DNA of 64,000 nucleotides, from the NCBI GenBank assembly GCA_951217055.1, contig OX578276.1, positions 138,939,582-139,003,581 on the forward strand, written 5' to 3'. The notes beneath the pieces are model-generated. The model was not told the DNA's origin. It worked only from the letters and a program-made list of their open reading frames with translations, and did no database searches. The translations under genes and the position numbers were made by a program. This document shows positions 34,437 through 46,378 of the stretch, one piece after another (position 1 is the stretch's first letter; each line of letters opens with the position of its first letter). Source of the stretch: Gerris lacustris. Lineage: Eukaryota; Arthropoda; Insecta; Hemiptera; Gerridae.

Positions 34437-35225
34437 CACATGTTAGGAAGGAAGTTCCTTACGCTTTTTATTAAATATAAATTATAAAATCACACTGCTA
34501 AGCGTACGATGCTAACTACTTATTACTTATACATAGCGGAGTTGGAAAAGAGACAAAATTAAAAGTAACTAACTATTTGTACTTACCGGAGTTTAGACAA
34601 AATTATAAGGAAAACATTTGTTTAATCATTGAAGCAAGCGTCTTGCAATAAATATGTATTGAATATTGAGAAAAAAGTTTATCATGATGAGTTGATAGAG
34701 GGAACAGGACTGTTCCCTCATACTCTGCCGGCCTCCATTTAAAATATAACTACTTCACAACACAAAAAATTTTGCTTGCATCTGGTTGAAATTCTACATG
34801 CCTGCTTGAATTTTACTTTTGACGATGTGTATGAACATACATTAAAATCGCTACGTTAGAACGTAAGATATCGGTAAACACGTAATTTTCTCACTTTTAA
34901 AGGTTTAGGTTCGCTTTAATGTTTTTAGCAATATTTAACACATCGCAGCGGTGTCAGTGTTAGTTTTACTGAAAAAAAAAAGTATTTTTAATAGCTGTTT
35001 GGCTCATTGAATAGATGAAGTTAGAATTTTTTCCTGTCCTAAATATCCAATTTTATATATGAAGCATACGTTTATGCGAGCGAACGTTTGGGCGGATAAC
35101 CTTGTCCATAAAACTCGTTTTGGGCAAGTTATGGTCTTCGGTCGATTTCGTGACGGTCAGTGGTACTGTGACGATCGTTTTTTTCGGATTCACTCCCGGG
35201 CTCCATAGGCTGTAACGTCATGCAG
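34437..35225 (+). repeat. Dispersed family A, copy 5
   Basis: Begins AGGAAGGAAGTTCCTTACG, a mutated family A terminal repeat, and follows copy 4 closely through the 5' third and core to CTCCCGGGCTCCATAGGCTG. The 3' terminal repeat is lost. Confidence 0.8.
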
Positions 35226-35795
35226 TATCGTATACAAATTATTATCCTCATACTGCGTGATTGCCAAGTCAGAAAACGTTTTTAAATTTAAACGTGTAGA
35301 GTGACATGCATAAGAAAATATTTGAGATTGTGAGGGTCAGAGAATAGGGAAGGAGAAAGACAAACATCATTTACTTGCACTGGATAAATTAGACCTAATA
35401 GAACTTATTTGGCAGGAGGAGACTTAGCTAAACCCTGTGAGCTAAACATGGCTTATTTTTTTATACTAGTGTTTTTGTAGGGACATAATATACATATAAT
35501 ATATTTATATAATATTGAGTAAAATTTTCTATTATATGAATATATATAATATAATGTATGTATGTACTAGAATAGTTAAACTGTGGTTTATAGAATTATA
35601 ATTAAATTTCCTGTAATTAAGATATAAACAAATAATAATTATTTACCTTATTTGTTATGACTTGCGACTGGAAATATCTAGAAACTGCTACTAACCTGTA
35701 ACAAATAATTAAATTTTATATTAATAATATTATATAATATTAGAGATATAAGAAGCTCCAAATAATAAACATTTTATAGAAAAAGTCTAATAATT
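35226..35795. other. AT-rich DNA, nothing recognised
   Basis: 35280-35430 resembles 17395-17540. The remainder is TATAATAT-rich. Confidence 0.5.
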
Positions 35796-36078
35796 CAGAA
35801 GAGGTTATTTATTTGGAATAAAAGTCCTTTTTAAATTGATTTTTTAATTACATCAAAGCTTTCGCCCAGGGAACCTGAGCTTCTTCAGTGATAATCTACA
35901 AATAATCTCAGGAAGAACCTCAGGTTCCCTGGGCGAAAGCTTTGATGTAATTAAAAAATCAATTTAAAAAGGACATTTATTCCAAATGAAGAAGCTCAGG
36001 TTCCCTGGGCGAAAGCTTTGATGTAATTAAAAAATAAATTTAAAAAGGACTTTTATTCCAAATAAATACCCTCTTCTG
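35796..36078. mobile_element. Inverted and tandem Penelope-type ends
   Basis: The outer inverted repeat runs from CAGAAGAGG to CCTCTTCTG and covers TTATTTGGAATAAAAGTCC and TTTAATTACATCAAAGC. Inside are one minus-strand and two plus-strand copies of CTCAGGTTCCCTGGGCGAAAGC followed by TTTGATGTAATTAAAAAAT. The unit looks like the 3' end of a Penelope-like element repeated in both orientations. Non-coding. Confidence 0.65.
35860..35888 (-). ncRNA. Hammerhead-like hairpin with stem I pairing
   Basis: Minus strand: CTGAAGA, one A, GCTCAGG, loop TTC, CCTGGGC, GAAA. Stem II is 7 bp with one G-U pair. TATCA before the first box can pair with TGATG after GAAAGCTT, giving a stem I. Stem III is almost absent and one extra base follows the first box, so cleavage is doubtful. 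Less complete copies lie at 35909-35938 and 35987-36014 on the plus strand. Confidence 0.45.
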
Positions 36079-37792
36079 AGTTAGAAATTCGAGGTCCACT
36101 ATACTTTTCAACAATTTGAATAATTCTAATAATGTTTCTCAATAATTATACAATAAATTATTTCCAACGTGTCTTGATAATATTTCGTAGATTTACATAA
36201 AACTTACATTTATGCCACTTTAAATGTATATTAAACTAACTTAAATATAGTGAGAAAATAATATGCAGAATATACTACATACATTTAGAAATTTAAAACT
36301 ACATAGTTTCAGCTTTTATAACCATATAAGAACATAAAAGATCCTTCCATATAAGATGGGATCATCAGGAATTTTAAGGTTTGGTCGTTTAGTGCAATAT
36401 ATTTTCTAGAAAAGAAGGAATCTCATAAACATAGCCGAAAAATCTACAGAAATGGGGGAATAAATAATCTTAGATTTCTGGGACTAGAATTCAAGGATTT
36501 CACAGGTAATTTATGCGACACCATAATATGAAGACCAATTCGTTTCACATACCCTCTATTCTGCTCTAAGAGCTACTATTTCTTTACTACTATACTTTTA
36601 TTAATATATATATATATATATATGTATATTTATTTATTTATTTATTTCTAGATAGTTATGGTGTTATGACGAGTCAGTTGTACTTTTCAGCTACAGAGAT
36701 TCAAGAAAACGAGACAAGAGTCAGAAAGCCAAATGCACAACAAGGTTGTTGAAAAATTTGACTAAAGAACTCTGATAGCGGGGCCAAGATATAGATTAAA
36801 GTTTGTTGTTCAAAACAATCCGTGAGATAGCCTGACACAGAGAGTAATAAACTTAACTATCTAATATACTTTGTGAAGGAGACATATTTGGCTGTGGAAA
36901 ATTCCTTTTCTCCAGGGACGAAAAGCTCCATTTAATCATCCTCTCGGATTCGAGTCACACAGGAGCCTCTCCCTCCCTAGTGCTTAGTATTCTGCAAAAT
37001 AATAATTTTTGCAACCAAAGTTTAACACAATTTTGTGCCGGGTGAAGAGGAAGCGTGGGAGTATTAAAACTTTGGAATAAGGAAGGCGGGCTTTATACCC
37101 AGTGTCGCCGACCTGCGCGTTGTAATTATAATAGATTTAACCCTCTTTCCCGCCTTAAGGAGGGAGAAGCAGATAAGAAGTTGGGAAGCAACACTGCCTG
37201 TAGATTAGAGGAAGGAGCTACCCGACAGCGGTTTAGTTTTGGCGGGTAGGTTAATGATGTTAAATGGATTCTCTTCTTGTCACTTGACGTAGCATTCCTC
37301 AGGCCACGCCACGCCTTTGTAATGAAACCTTTGTACCTATGAACTTCCGCTACAATTCGTGCTCTGCCTTATCTTGGTAACGAACCCTTGGATTCGCTAC
37401 AAGATCTAATTCCACAATCCATTACAATCTCTTTTACTTTCAACGCCTAAATATCTGAACACCTGGTTGGTTATCCGCATAATATGGAATCAACAAAAAG
37501 TTTTCTATCGTTGAAAACCGTTATCTTTAAAACTTTATAAAATTTACACATACATGGAACGCTGTAGCCCAATTTTATATGTAATTAATTGTAGCAAAGA
37601 ATACCAGAAAGTTTTTTATTAATTATATAATACAATGAGTACAATACTGTCATAAGTCAAAACTCATAGTTACGAAACAATAAGGATTGAAGTTGTTTTA
37701 GCGAACGTGACTTATTCGTTAAAACTAAGTAAGTCTTAATTACTAAAACTGTTGTAAGTCAAAGTTATTACACTATTCTATGTTATTCCACA
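36079..37792. other. Mixed DNA, nothing recognised
   Basis: A TA/TATT microsatellite lies at 36603-36648. The frame at 37055-37249 has no recognisable domain; 37020-37260 is relatively GC-rich and unlike the listed families. Confidence 0.5.
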
Positions 37793-38098
37793 TTGTGTCA
37801 GTTCAAAACAGTAATAAGTAAAGTTGCGACTCTACAGTCTGAGAATTTTGAAAAAAAAAACATGAGTTACGACGATTACATTTATCAGGGAATAAAGAAA
37901 AACAGCTGGTCTTCTGATAAAAAGCAGTGTTCCCACAATAACTTTAAGTTGGGGGGAAAAATACCGAAATCTAATTTTCCTTTTGACTTTCTACAGTATT
38001 GCATTTGGGGTTATATACACAGAGTGTTCTGCACCCAGATTTCAATACTTAAGGAGGTGATAGAAACAACTAAAAGACATTTTAAAAAGTTTTTATAG
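37793..38098 (+). pseudogene. Possible mariner/Tc1-like transposase C-terminal remnant
   Basis: A 101-codon frame ends in PFDFLQYCIWGYIHRVF followed by TQISILKEVIETTKRHF. This resembles the transposase segment after the last catalytic acid, usually P.DFFLWGY.K..VY.T....L..L...I. No terminal repeats are seen and the rest of the protein is absent. Call rests on one motif. Confidence 0.4.
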
Positions 38099-38530
38099 AC
38101 TATGTCTTTTTTCCGATCCGTTCTGGAGGTATAGCCGTAAAATGAGTATTCAAAATATTGTCTACTTTATCTTTAAAAACATTCGATTACTCAAACACTA
38201 TTATAGCTGGAGTAGCTGGCGTATGCATTGTGGTATGCGCCATTTTAATGATCAGCGTTTTTCGATAGAAAAAATAGTGTACATATTTAATTGATTCTAT
38301 TCAGCCCGCTGTAAAGAAATTCAAAATAAAAAAATATTATATTTTCAAAATTTGGAAAGATATTAAGTTGTTATAATTCAAAACTAAAATATTTTTTTTA
38401 CAAAAGTTGGCACATTTATTAAGCTTTAAAATAGTGTATGTTAAGTTGTCAAAATAATGAGTTCATTGAAAAAAGTACGCCTAAAATGCATTTAGGATAC
38501 GGCTGGTAATGTGAAAATCTCATGCAACGT
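38099..38530. other. AT-rich DNA, nothing recognised
   Basis: No gene or repeat recognised. Confidence 0.5.
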
Positions 38531-38532
38531 TT

Positions 38533-38820
38533 AAGGGTACGGCCACACGAGCGTTTTTTCACGTCGCTTTTCTGCGTGAAAACACGCCTAAAATATGTAT
38601 CACATTGATATTAGTTAGACCGGCCACTCGGGACGAGATTTCAAGCCGAAGGAGAGAGACAGGGCTGCGTCTTCAAGGTCACCCGCACAAAAATGAGCCG
38701 GGCTCCATTTGTTGGCTGGTTTTCACACTGGTAAGGTGGCCACACGGGCGTTTTTTCCCGCGCTAGTCAGCTAAATTTTAAATATTTTGACTTTTGTTTT
38801 CATGACTTATTTATTTCAAA
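38533..38820 (+). mobile_element. Two Harbinger-type left ends in tandem
   Basis: AAGGGTACGGCCACACGAGCG at 38533 and AAGGTGGCCACACGGGCG at 38733 are related terminal sequences in the same direction, each followed by GTTTTTTC. They resemble PIF/Harbinger ends. No right end is seen. The second lies just upstream of a MADF-type start codon. Confidence 0.5.
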
Positions 38821-38904
38821 ATGGAGTTTAATGATAGTGAGTTGATTATTTTGGAAGTTCAAAAGTACCCGTGGCTTTATGACATTAAGCACCTCGCAAA
38901 ATAA
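38821..38904 (+). pseudogene. MADF-domain N-terminus, truncated
   Basis: ATG opens 27 codons: MEFNDSELIILEVQKYPWLYD and then IKHLAK. The LI..V..YP.LYD.....K pattern is the start of the MADF DNA-binding domain, known from host regulators and from the accessory protein of Harbinger transposons. The adjacent Harbinger-type end favours the latter. It stops before the domain is complete. Confidence 0.6.
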
Positions 38905-40454
38905 GTTGAGAAAAATAACTCAGCGCGAGTGAAGCTGGGTCTTAAATAAAATTCTTCAATTATTGTAAGCAAATTTTGTCATAAATAAAGGAATAAAAAC
39001 TATGTTCTAACCTTATGGTGACTGCCAATGTTTCATCTGCCCCAATACTTTTTCTCATATTTGTGTCTCTTTATGATATAACATCTTTCACTGTGTTAAA
39101 AGCATTTAAAAATGACCTCACTGACATTCTGTAGTAGGTATTCAAAAAACTTGTTTTGATGTTTTTTTTAGTTTTCATGTAGAAGCACGAATTTTGCTCT
39201 GACGTGTTACTTATTATGGGACTCTGACCTATTACTTATTGTAAACAACTTAATTAATTTGTATGATTCTATTTTAAACATTCTTATTAATTTCTCAGAA
39301 GGCAATATTTATTAAATGATAAAGAAACATTCTCCCAAAAGTGAGTCACAATATCAAGGGGGTGGGAGGAAAGAGGAGTAGAAATGAGAGCACTTCAGAA
39401 ATAAAACCATTGGTGGCGTCCACGACCAAATTTAATAAAAGAAAACTTGGGACATAAGTAGGTACCTCATTCTAAATTTTTTTCAAAGGATTGTCTCAAT
39501 ACCAGCCCTATCCCAGGTGCGGTTTAGGCTTACATTTTTGTCATTCACTTATTTTTTTTATTTATTTTTTTCGCCAAATTAAAATAGGGATATTTTATAT
39601 TAAAAAAAAACTATTTTAAAGCTTACTAAATACGCTAACTTTGGTCAACTTTTTTAAATCATCCACGATTTTGGTTGTTGAGTAATAATACCTTGAAATT
39701 TTTACAAATTTTGAAAATACAATAATTTTTCATTTTCAAACGGCTAAACGGTCTGACTAGAATCTGAAATATGAACAATATTGTTTTCATATAGTAAAGA
39801 AGGTGATCTTCAAAATGGTGCATACCAACATACATGAATTATTCGCCATTTTGGATTTCCTAGATCAAATTTCTAATCTTATTTTTCAGCATGTTGAATA
39901 TTGTTTTTATATATTTAGTAACATTTGGAAGAACTAGAGTTACTTTTTAAAAATATTTTGCGGGCAAGACATAACATAGGTAGGGTCTTTTTTAATTTTT
40001 ATTTCTTTGGCTCTATCTATAGCTTTAATTTTTTATTATTTAATTTGATCTCTATCTCTAGTATTTATCTGTTAGTTTATTTGTAAATTTTAACTTTTTC
40101 TTTGTTTTATTAATTGTTAATTGATTTGTTATTTCTTTAACTCTATTTTGATTAATTATCATCTTATTTATTTACTTGTTTATCTTTTTACTACGTTTTT
40201 ATTAGCTTGCTTTCTTGTTTGTTTGTCCAGTATAAATCTTGCAATCGATTTTTAACTAATTTACTAATTTTTATTTATAATTACTAATTACTTATTTATT
40301 TAATTACTTTATTTATATTTACTAATTTACTAATTTTTTTTTTTACTAATTTACTTCCCGCGTAGCTAGACATTTGAAACTTTTAGAATAGCTCAGAACA
40401 CGATGACACTGCATTATTTAAATACTTTTAACCCTCTTTCAGCAGAATTTAATT
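38905..40454. other. AT-rich DNA with a strongly T-biased segment
   Basis: 39990-40350 is T-rich on the plus strand, with repeated TTTATTT and ACTAATTT words. No gene seen. Confidence 0.5.
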
Positions 40455-40482
40455 CGTTTTCAGCAAATTTTTGCTGAAAACG
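40455..40482. repeat. 28-bp palindrome
   Basis: CGTTTTCAGCAAA and its exact complement around a TT centre. The GCTGAAA word recurs just before and after it. Confidence 0.9.
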
Positions 40483-40786
40483 TATTTGCTGAAATTTGAA
40501 GAAATTCAAATGCAAATTTTGCTGTATAGAAAGTTAGTTCAGGAAAAATCTACAAGTTATTTTATTTGTATTGACATATCCAATGTTTACAATCTTCATT
40601 TTGACGGGTTTCAAATAAACGTGGTATATAAAAAGTTCTTTTTTATCTTGTAATTTTCTTAGCTTATGTTATTATTTATCTCTTATTTTTGTAGATTTTA
40701 TTATAAGCTTTTATTTGTTGTCTTTAAATTTCGGTTTATTTATATGTTAGTAAGTTATTCATTGGCGCTGTGTTTGTTTATAGGCA

Positions 40787-40813
40787 CTGATGATGGCTTT
40801 ATAAAAGCCGAAA
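40787..40813 (+). ncRNA. Penelope-type hammerhead-like hairpin
   Basis: CTGATGA, one T, GGCTTT, loop ATA, AAAGCC, GAAA, GC. Stem II of 6 bp. A short stem III (AG/CT around CTG) is possible. Stem I is only 2 bp. Followed by AATAAACAAGTATTATTTTCCGTGG. Confidence 0.5.
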
Positions 40814-41123
40814 GCTGCTTTGGTAAATAAACAAGTATTATTTTCCGTGGAGAGACTATCTTTGTATTAATTAACAATAATAGGTTGCACAAGCCTAAAA
40901 TAATTGAAGTATACGACATTGGAAGGGAGGAAGCGGTGTGCCACAGTAATTGGCAGACAATTTTTATTTGGCTTTTTTAACAATAATTTAGTATCTTTTA
41001 ACATGTTATTTGCTCTTTTTAATTGTTAACCTTTTTTTTATTTACGTTATTTTTTTCTGGTGTTAATTGTTCTCTATGTTGTATTGTTTTTACTGTTTAT
41101 TATTTCTTGATTGATCTCAAGCA

Positions 41124-41160
41124 CTGATGATGTCACAAGACAACAAAGCTGCTTTGTTTT
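41124..41160 (+). ncRNA. Related hammerhead-like hairpin, second copy
   Basis: CTGATGA, T, GTC ACAA GAC, then AACAAAGCTGCTTTG. Stem I pairs well (AAGCA with TGTTT) but the GAAA box reads CAAA. Both copies are followed by GTGGAGAGAC, so the two are ends of the same element type. Between them lies a complemented family B start (40920-40965). Confidence 0.4.
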
Positions 41161-41190
41161 TTAATAAATCTGTATCAATCTATGTGGAGA

Positions 41191-41598
41191 GACAATGTAT
41201 GTATGTTGTATGTATGAATGTGTATGTCGTGCATTCCCACAAATAAAATGTTTATTACTGTGACTATATCTGTTTTTGTATAAAGTATCAAATTCATCGT
41301 GCAACATCTATATATTATTTCATAAACTAATTAACATAAAATGAAGTATGACATATAATCATATAAATAGACAACTGATAAAATTAATATTATTATATTC
41401 ATAGAGTGTACAATATGTTCCGAGACTGAATTTTTTGTATGTGTAAAAAGTGACACTATCTTTCTGACATCTATAGAACTATATATTATATACAATGAAG
41501 CTTCCTCTACTACCCGTAATATTTTTGTAGAAAATTATTATTATTTAGCATACCTACTAAATCTTTTACTGAAATGCTGTTCAAAACCGAAGTCACAT
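41191..41598. other. AT-rich DNA, nothing recognised
   Basis: No gene or repeat recognised. Confidence 0.5.
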
Positions 41599-41787
41599 TC
41601 ACTTGAAGCGATGGAATATCCTAAAAATATTAACCCTTGAAGGCACACTTTGATAAGAAAAAAGCATAAAGTCTGTCAGGGCCAAATTAGGCAAAAAGTG
41701 GATAAAAAATTGCCTTCTTATCAACTGCCTCAACAAAGTTTTAGGGCACTCTTTCTTCATTGAATGCAGAACAAAATTTGCACACAT
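41599..41787 (-). pseudogene. Possible mariner-like transposase fragment
   Basis: The 62-codon minus-strand frame contains FLPNLALTDFMLF, similar to the SPDLAP.DF.LF signature around the last catalytic Asp of mariner transposases. Flanking residues fit weakly. No terminal repeats are found. Confidence 0.35.
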
Positions 41788-42196
41788 CTTCCCCTCGATA
41801 AATTAACATGCACTATATTGTACACAGTATGCCAACAGAGTTCACCTATGACGTTTTAGTAGCTTTTTCGTCAGATAGCCTGAAGCAGCGCTTGCACTCA
41901 GTTCACATTTTTATCGCATCATGTGGTCACCAGTCTACCTGCTCGAGGTTAGTCTTCTAAGGACTCAAGACCATTCTTAAAATACCAAAATTATTTGACT
42001 ACTTTGCCTTGACTAATCATGCAATTCATGACAATCTATGCAATTTCTTTTCACGATTTTTTCAAGTACGAATTAATTATCAAGACGACTTCGAACTTTC
42101 GCTCAATTTACAGTTACCGAACTAAAAGTTACTGGGTCCCATAAACTGTTAGCTATAATGGAACTTCTAACTACCAATATATACACACATAACACG
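41788..42196. other. Sequence upstream of the copia remnant
   Basis: May include the end of a 5' LTR just before the primer-binding site (..ACACACATAACA), but it does not match the putative 3' LTR. No gene seen. Confidence 0.4.
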
Positions 42197-42530
42197 TGGT
42201 AGCAGAGCGTGGAATGTCAAAGTATCTTATATACCTACAGAAGAGGTGGAAGCTGATATCTTCACAAAGTCTCTACCTCAAGAGAAGCAAGGTTATGCTA
42301 AAGTTTTGAGCTATGTTCGTTAGGGGGAGTGTTGGATGTTGGATTGAATTTATCTTTTACTTACATTGTCAACTCTGTATTGAGGGTTTAGTGGAAGTTT
42401 GATTTTATTATTGTTAGATATATCAGCTATATTTTTTTCCTTTTCTGTATGTGTATTAAATTCATGTATACGATTAAGTTATGAATTAATTGTGTATTCT
42501 TGAAGTTGAGAAGTTCCATTATAATTAACA
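42197..42530 (+). mobile_element. Ty1/copia internal-deletion derivative: PBS, pol C-terminus, PPT, 3' LTR
   Basis: TGGTAGCAGAGC (42197-42208) is complementary to the 3' end of animal initiator tRNA-Met and would be the primer-binding site. Four bases later an open frame reads VSYIPTEEVEADIFTKSLP and ends at 42323, the typical C-terminus of copia RNase H/pol. The purine tract AGGGGGAG and TGTTGGATGTTGG (42330) mark polypurine tract and LTR start; the LTR may end at AATTAACA (42530). Thus nearly all of gag-pol is missing. Inverted 24-bp segments (near 42148-42171 and 42503-42527, TAATGGAACTTC type) flank it. Confidence 0.65.
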
Positions 42531-43059
42531 ATCTAGTCCATAAACTTTTCGCCTCGTTTCGATCAATCTTTTACTTAATATTTAAAAAAAAAAAATTATA
42601 TAAGTATATTGCAGCTCGTTACACGATAACACGTAACACCACACTAAAGCCGATCAGTAGTACACGAGGGAAGACTGTTAGGAAGCTTCATTCCACATAG
42701 GCCTAAAAATGTACGAGGATAGCGTCACTTGTATTGCATACAAAAATTCAGTCACGGAACTTATTGAACTCACTGTGTATTTTAAAATGTAAACAAACTA
42801 TTTCCTATATCGAAATGGTGCAACTGTGTAAAAAATATGAGTGGTTTTGAACTAATCGATGATATTTTTATTGGGCTTGCTAAATTTGGTTCTTTATGTT
42901 AAACAAGTTCTATCGATTCTTCACTTGTTGATATTGGCGAAATATTTTTTAAATTATTTAGCTTAAAAGTTTCAAATTTCAAAAAAAAGTCGATAATTTC
43001 AAAATGGCGATAGACATGAAAACAAAATTTAGTGGAAATGTTTGTCTTATATTATATAG
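42531..43059. other. AT-rich DNA, nothing recognised
   Basis: No gene seen. Confidence 0.5.
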
Positions 43060-43180
43060 ATATAATTGGTGAAGAAAAGTACGAAGATAGACCGACAGAC
43101 AGACCAGAGACCAAAAAATATTTCCTTATATTTAAAACGGATTTCTGTCTAGGAATTTTTGAAATCGGAGACAAAAAAAT
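43060..43180 (+). repeat. Family B 3' fragment
   Basis: GACCGACAGACAGACC then ACGGATTTCTGTCTAGG and ATTTTTGAAATCGGAGACAAA match the family B 3' part. Confidence 0.7.
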
Positions 43181-44390
43181 ATTATACAATATAATCTTGC
43201 TTTATAGTGTAAGCTCTTTTATTTATCAAGTTATATTATCAAGAAATGATATATTTTGGAATATTATGATTATCTAAATATGTGTTTATAAAAAATCCAT
43301 AGTTTTATCATAAAAATAACGCTACTTTATTTATTCTGATTATGCAAAGTGTAGGTATCACCTAGGATCGTATTAGTAGTAGATGCTGATTTAATACAAA
43401 GAGTGGCTTTATTTATTTTTTTGGTAGTATGCTGATTGGTGGATGCAAATTAAATATAAAATGTGGCTTTATTTATTTTCATAAAAAAATAGGTTTAATA
43501 TTATTCTACTTAATGATGCGAGATATGTAATTTAAAACTTATTTATCAAGTTAATATGCCATTATAATTCTCTTTACCTCTTATATAAATCATCCTTATA
43601 TAAAATTCAGAGAGCTAAGCTTGAGGTTATATTAAGATTATAAATCATATATTTAAGAATACATTGAACATTAACTGCAATAAACTTATTGAGGTTATTT
43701 TATTTATTTTCAATGAAATAATCCAAGATGTTGACCTTGGTTGAGCACACGAACGTTTGAAGATTGAAGCGTTCAATTAATTTTATTGATACATAATCTA
43801 ATTATTATTAATAAGGTCATCTCATTATTGGAAATGCCAAGGGTCTTATAGATCTACTAGGAAAGCCTAGTTTTGCCTCATTAAACTATCGGTTAGTACT
43901 ATCTCAGCTATTAGCATTACCCTTCTCTGAGCCATCAATGTTCCCTAATACCAGGAGCGCGTTAAATGTCAAACTGTTCTACCTCGGATAATTAGCAAGA
44001 TCGTGATAAGTAAAGAGACATTGTTGTGACATTTTATCGATAACAGTCTGATTATACTCGTACTAGATGAATTCAATACCACCACAATTTGTCATTGCTA
44101 AGTATTGAAGCAATTTACATTTACGACACTGCTGTAGAATTTGTACAAAAAACTCAATCCGTTGTTAATGTTTTAGCAGTAGGTAATTAATAATACTGTT
44201 CCGATGGTAACGACGGATTCATTAATTATACACGGTAACAACTATACAAAACATACAGAATGAGCTCGAAGATTCTTGATTGGTCTCAAAAAAAAGTTTG
44301 AATTGCTTTCACCTTCGCCTAGGCCCGAAATTACATCGGTGACACTTGGAGCAACATGCAATAAAAATGATACAGGTCAACCAGGTCCTT
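43181..44390. other. AT-rich DNA, nothing recognised
   Basis: A 30-bp word (GTGGCTTTATTTATTTT) occurs twice at 43403 and 43463. No gene seen. Confidence 0.5.
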
Positions 44391-44690
44391 TCAGACGAAA
44401 TTAAACGACTCGACCCCTTGCCTCTCTTTTACACACGAGGGGAGTGAATTAATGAAAACATTCGGCCCCCTTTCATACGAACAATTTAACAGCCGGTAGC
44501 AAGAAGTATGTCTAGGGTGTGCCACAACATTTGTCATAATACAACAAGGGGCAAAAAATGAAGAGCGTTGAAATTTCGAAATTCCCAGCAGATAGAGGTT
44601 CGTTTGAATATAAATCTCGCTATTTTCATTGTTAATATATTTTATGCCCCCGTTTAGAGCAATGCACGGTACTCGATTATAACACCACAA
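44391..44690 (-). pseudogene. Unidentified open segment, possibly a LINE C-terminus
   Basis: A 99-codon minus-strand frame ends RGPNVFINSLPSCVKERQGVESF. The NSLP....R....S.E.F pattern resembles C-termini of LINE reverse transcriptases, but nothing else supports it. Confidence 0.2.
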
Positions 44691-44976
44691 TATTTTGTAT
44701 TCACATTATATTTCTTGGACTGCATGAAACCGAATTAAGAAAGCTTTGTCCTTGGTTTAACACGCGGCACTCTCTTTACTCTTTACCTTTGTACTTTTTA
44801 ACATCAGAATTAAATAAAATGCTTGCAGAAAAGATCAGATGTTTCTAAACCACTCCTATTTGATTATTTTTAATACTAAATTTTGGATGATCAAAACAGC
44901 GATTATAAACGTTTATTTGGCCTGACCACGACTAATGAAATAATCTAAATTAAATAGTCAAAATAACATTTAAAAA

Positions 44977-45560
44977 ATAGACTGACAATTTGTATGGCAC
45001 AAAGCTTCATCGCGACCTATTTTTTATACTTAATATTATACGCTATAACCTATTATTCATACATTTATTTAAATTCCCTCTCCCCCCCCCCCGTTTTTTT
45101 AAATCTGCCAGAATTGTTTTGATTCTTTACATGAATTAAAGTACAAATTTAGCAAAATTTAAAGAGCGCAGACGATTGAAATTAATCTGGGGCTAACTGC
45201 GGGCTTTTCCAAATTTCGTAAATATTAGATGAGTACTTTTGAAAACATAGATGTAAATAAATGTATATTTGTGCTCATTGAGATGAGAAATAAATGAGCG
45301 CGAAAGGGCCTTTTATGATGTACTATCCAAGCTAATTAAAATTGGACGAATAGTTTTTAAGATATGTTGGTTCGCACAAAATTGAGCGACAGACCGACCG
45401 ACAGTCCATGTCTGTCGTTAACCTTAAATGTTCCCTGATGTCTGAAACGGATTTATGTCTTGGAATTTTTGAAATCGGAGACAAAACATTATCGTTCTTC
45501 AGAACAATCACATAGCTTCCGTTACCTTCTATAAGGTTAAGCTCTGAAGCGATATCACTT
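44977..45560 (+). repeat. Dispersed family B, copy 3 (nearly full length)
   Basis: Runs from ATAGACTGACAATTTGTATGG through the core to GTCTTGGAATTTTTGAAATCGG, then TCACATAGCTTCCGTTACC and an altered end hairpin. With copies 1, 2 and 4 it sets the family length at about 580 bp. Non-coding. Confidence 0.85.
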
Positions 45561-46340
45561 TATTATTTTATAGTAAGAATATACAACAAAAACAACAAAG
45601 AACTGATTGACTCTCAATAAATGTAAATAAGATTTGACACTCATGAAAATTAGGAAAGTACCGCTGAATATAATATGTAAGTATACCTAATATTTATTAT
45701 AAAGTAATATTGTTTTAGTGTTGGCAGAGATTATTTCCTCTCCGAGGCTATAGTTATATAGATTAACTCATATTTTTAAAATCTCATTATACTACTTACA
45801 CGTTATACCCAAGCGATCATTCAGACCAGAGATAAGAAATGATGGAGCTAAATGCAACTATGATTAGGAGACGTTGTTTCTTTTTCATTTATAAAAAAAG
45901 GTGCAATTTTCAAAACTATCTAGAGTTAATTATTCATCTAGAAGTAGTAAAATCATAAGAAGTAGTAAAGACATGAATCCTATTTATCTCCCGTTTACTA
46001 TAATCAATTACCTGACACACTAAAACAAATAAATACGTATTCCAACTTTAATAACAATCTCAAACATCTTTTAAATCAAATCAAATAAACATAAAAAAAT
46101 CATTTCTTCTATGAGATATTGTATTTTAAATTTTATTTATTTATTATTATTTCTTTATTTATTTTTTTAAATTATGTAATACACTAACTAAAGTTTAAGG
46201 ATGAATAATAACCTAATACTATTTAATAGTATTAGGATTGTATTTGTATATTGTACATTACTCACATTATAGTTTTATAATTAAATTAATAAATTTGATA
46301 AGGAAAATGCTTACATATAAAGCGAAGATGCCATAATAGG
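45561..46340. other. AT-rich DNA, nothing recognised
   Basis: Short inverted word CTAATACTATTTAATAGTATTAG at 46213-46235. No gene seen. Confidence 0.5.
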
Positions 46341-46378
46341 AAATAAACAGGTCAAGTGTGTGCTAGTCAGCACACAGC

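Noticed and set aside
44977..45560. Family B as Helitron
   Set aside because: It has a 3' hairpin but no TC start or CTRR end at the family borders.
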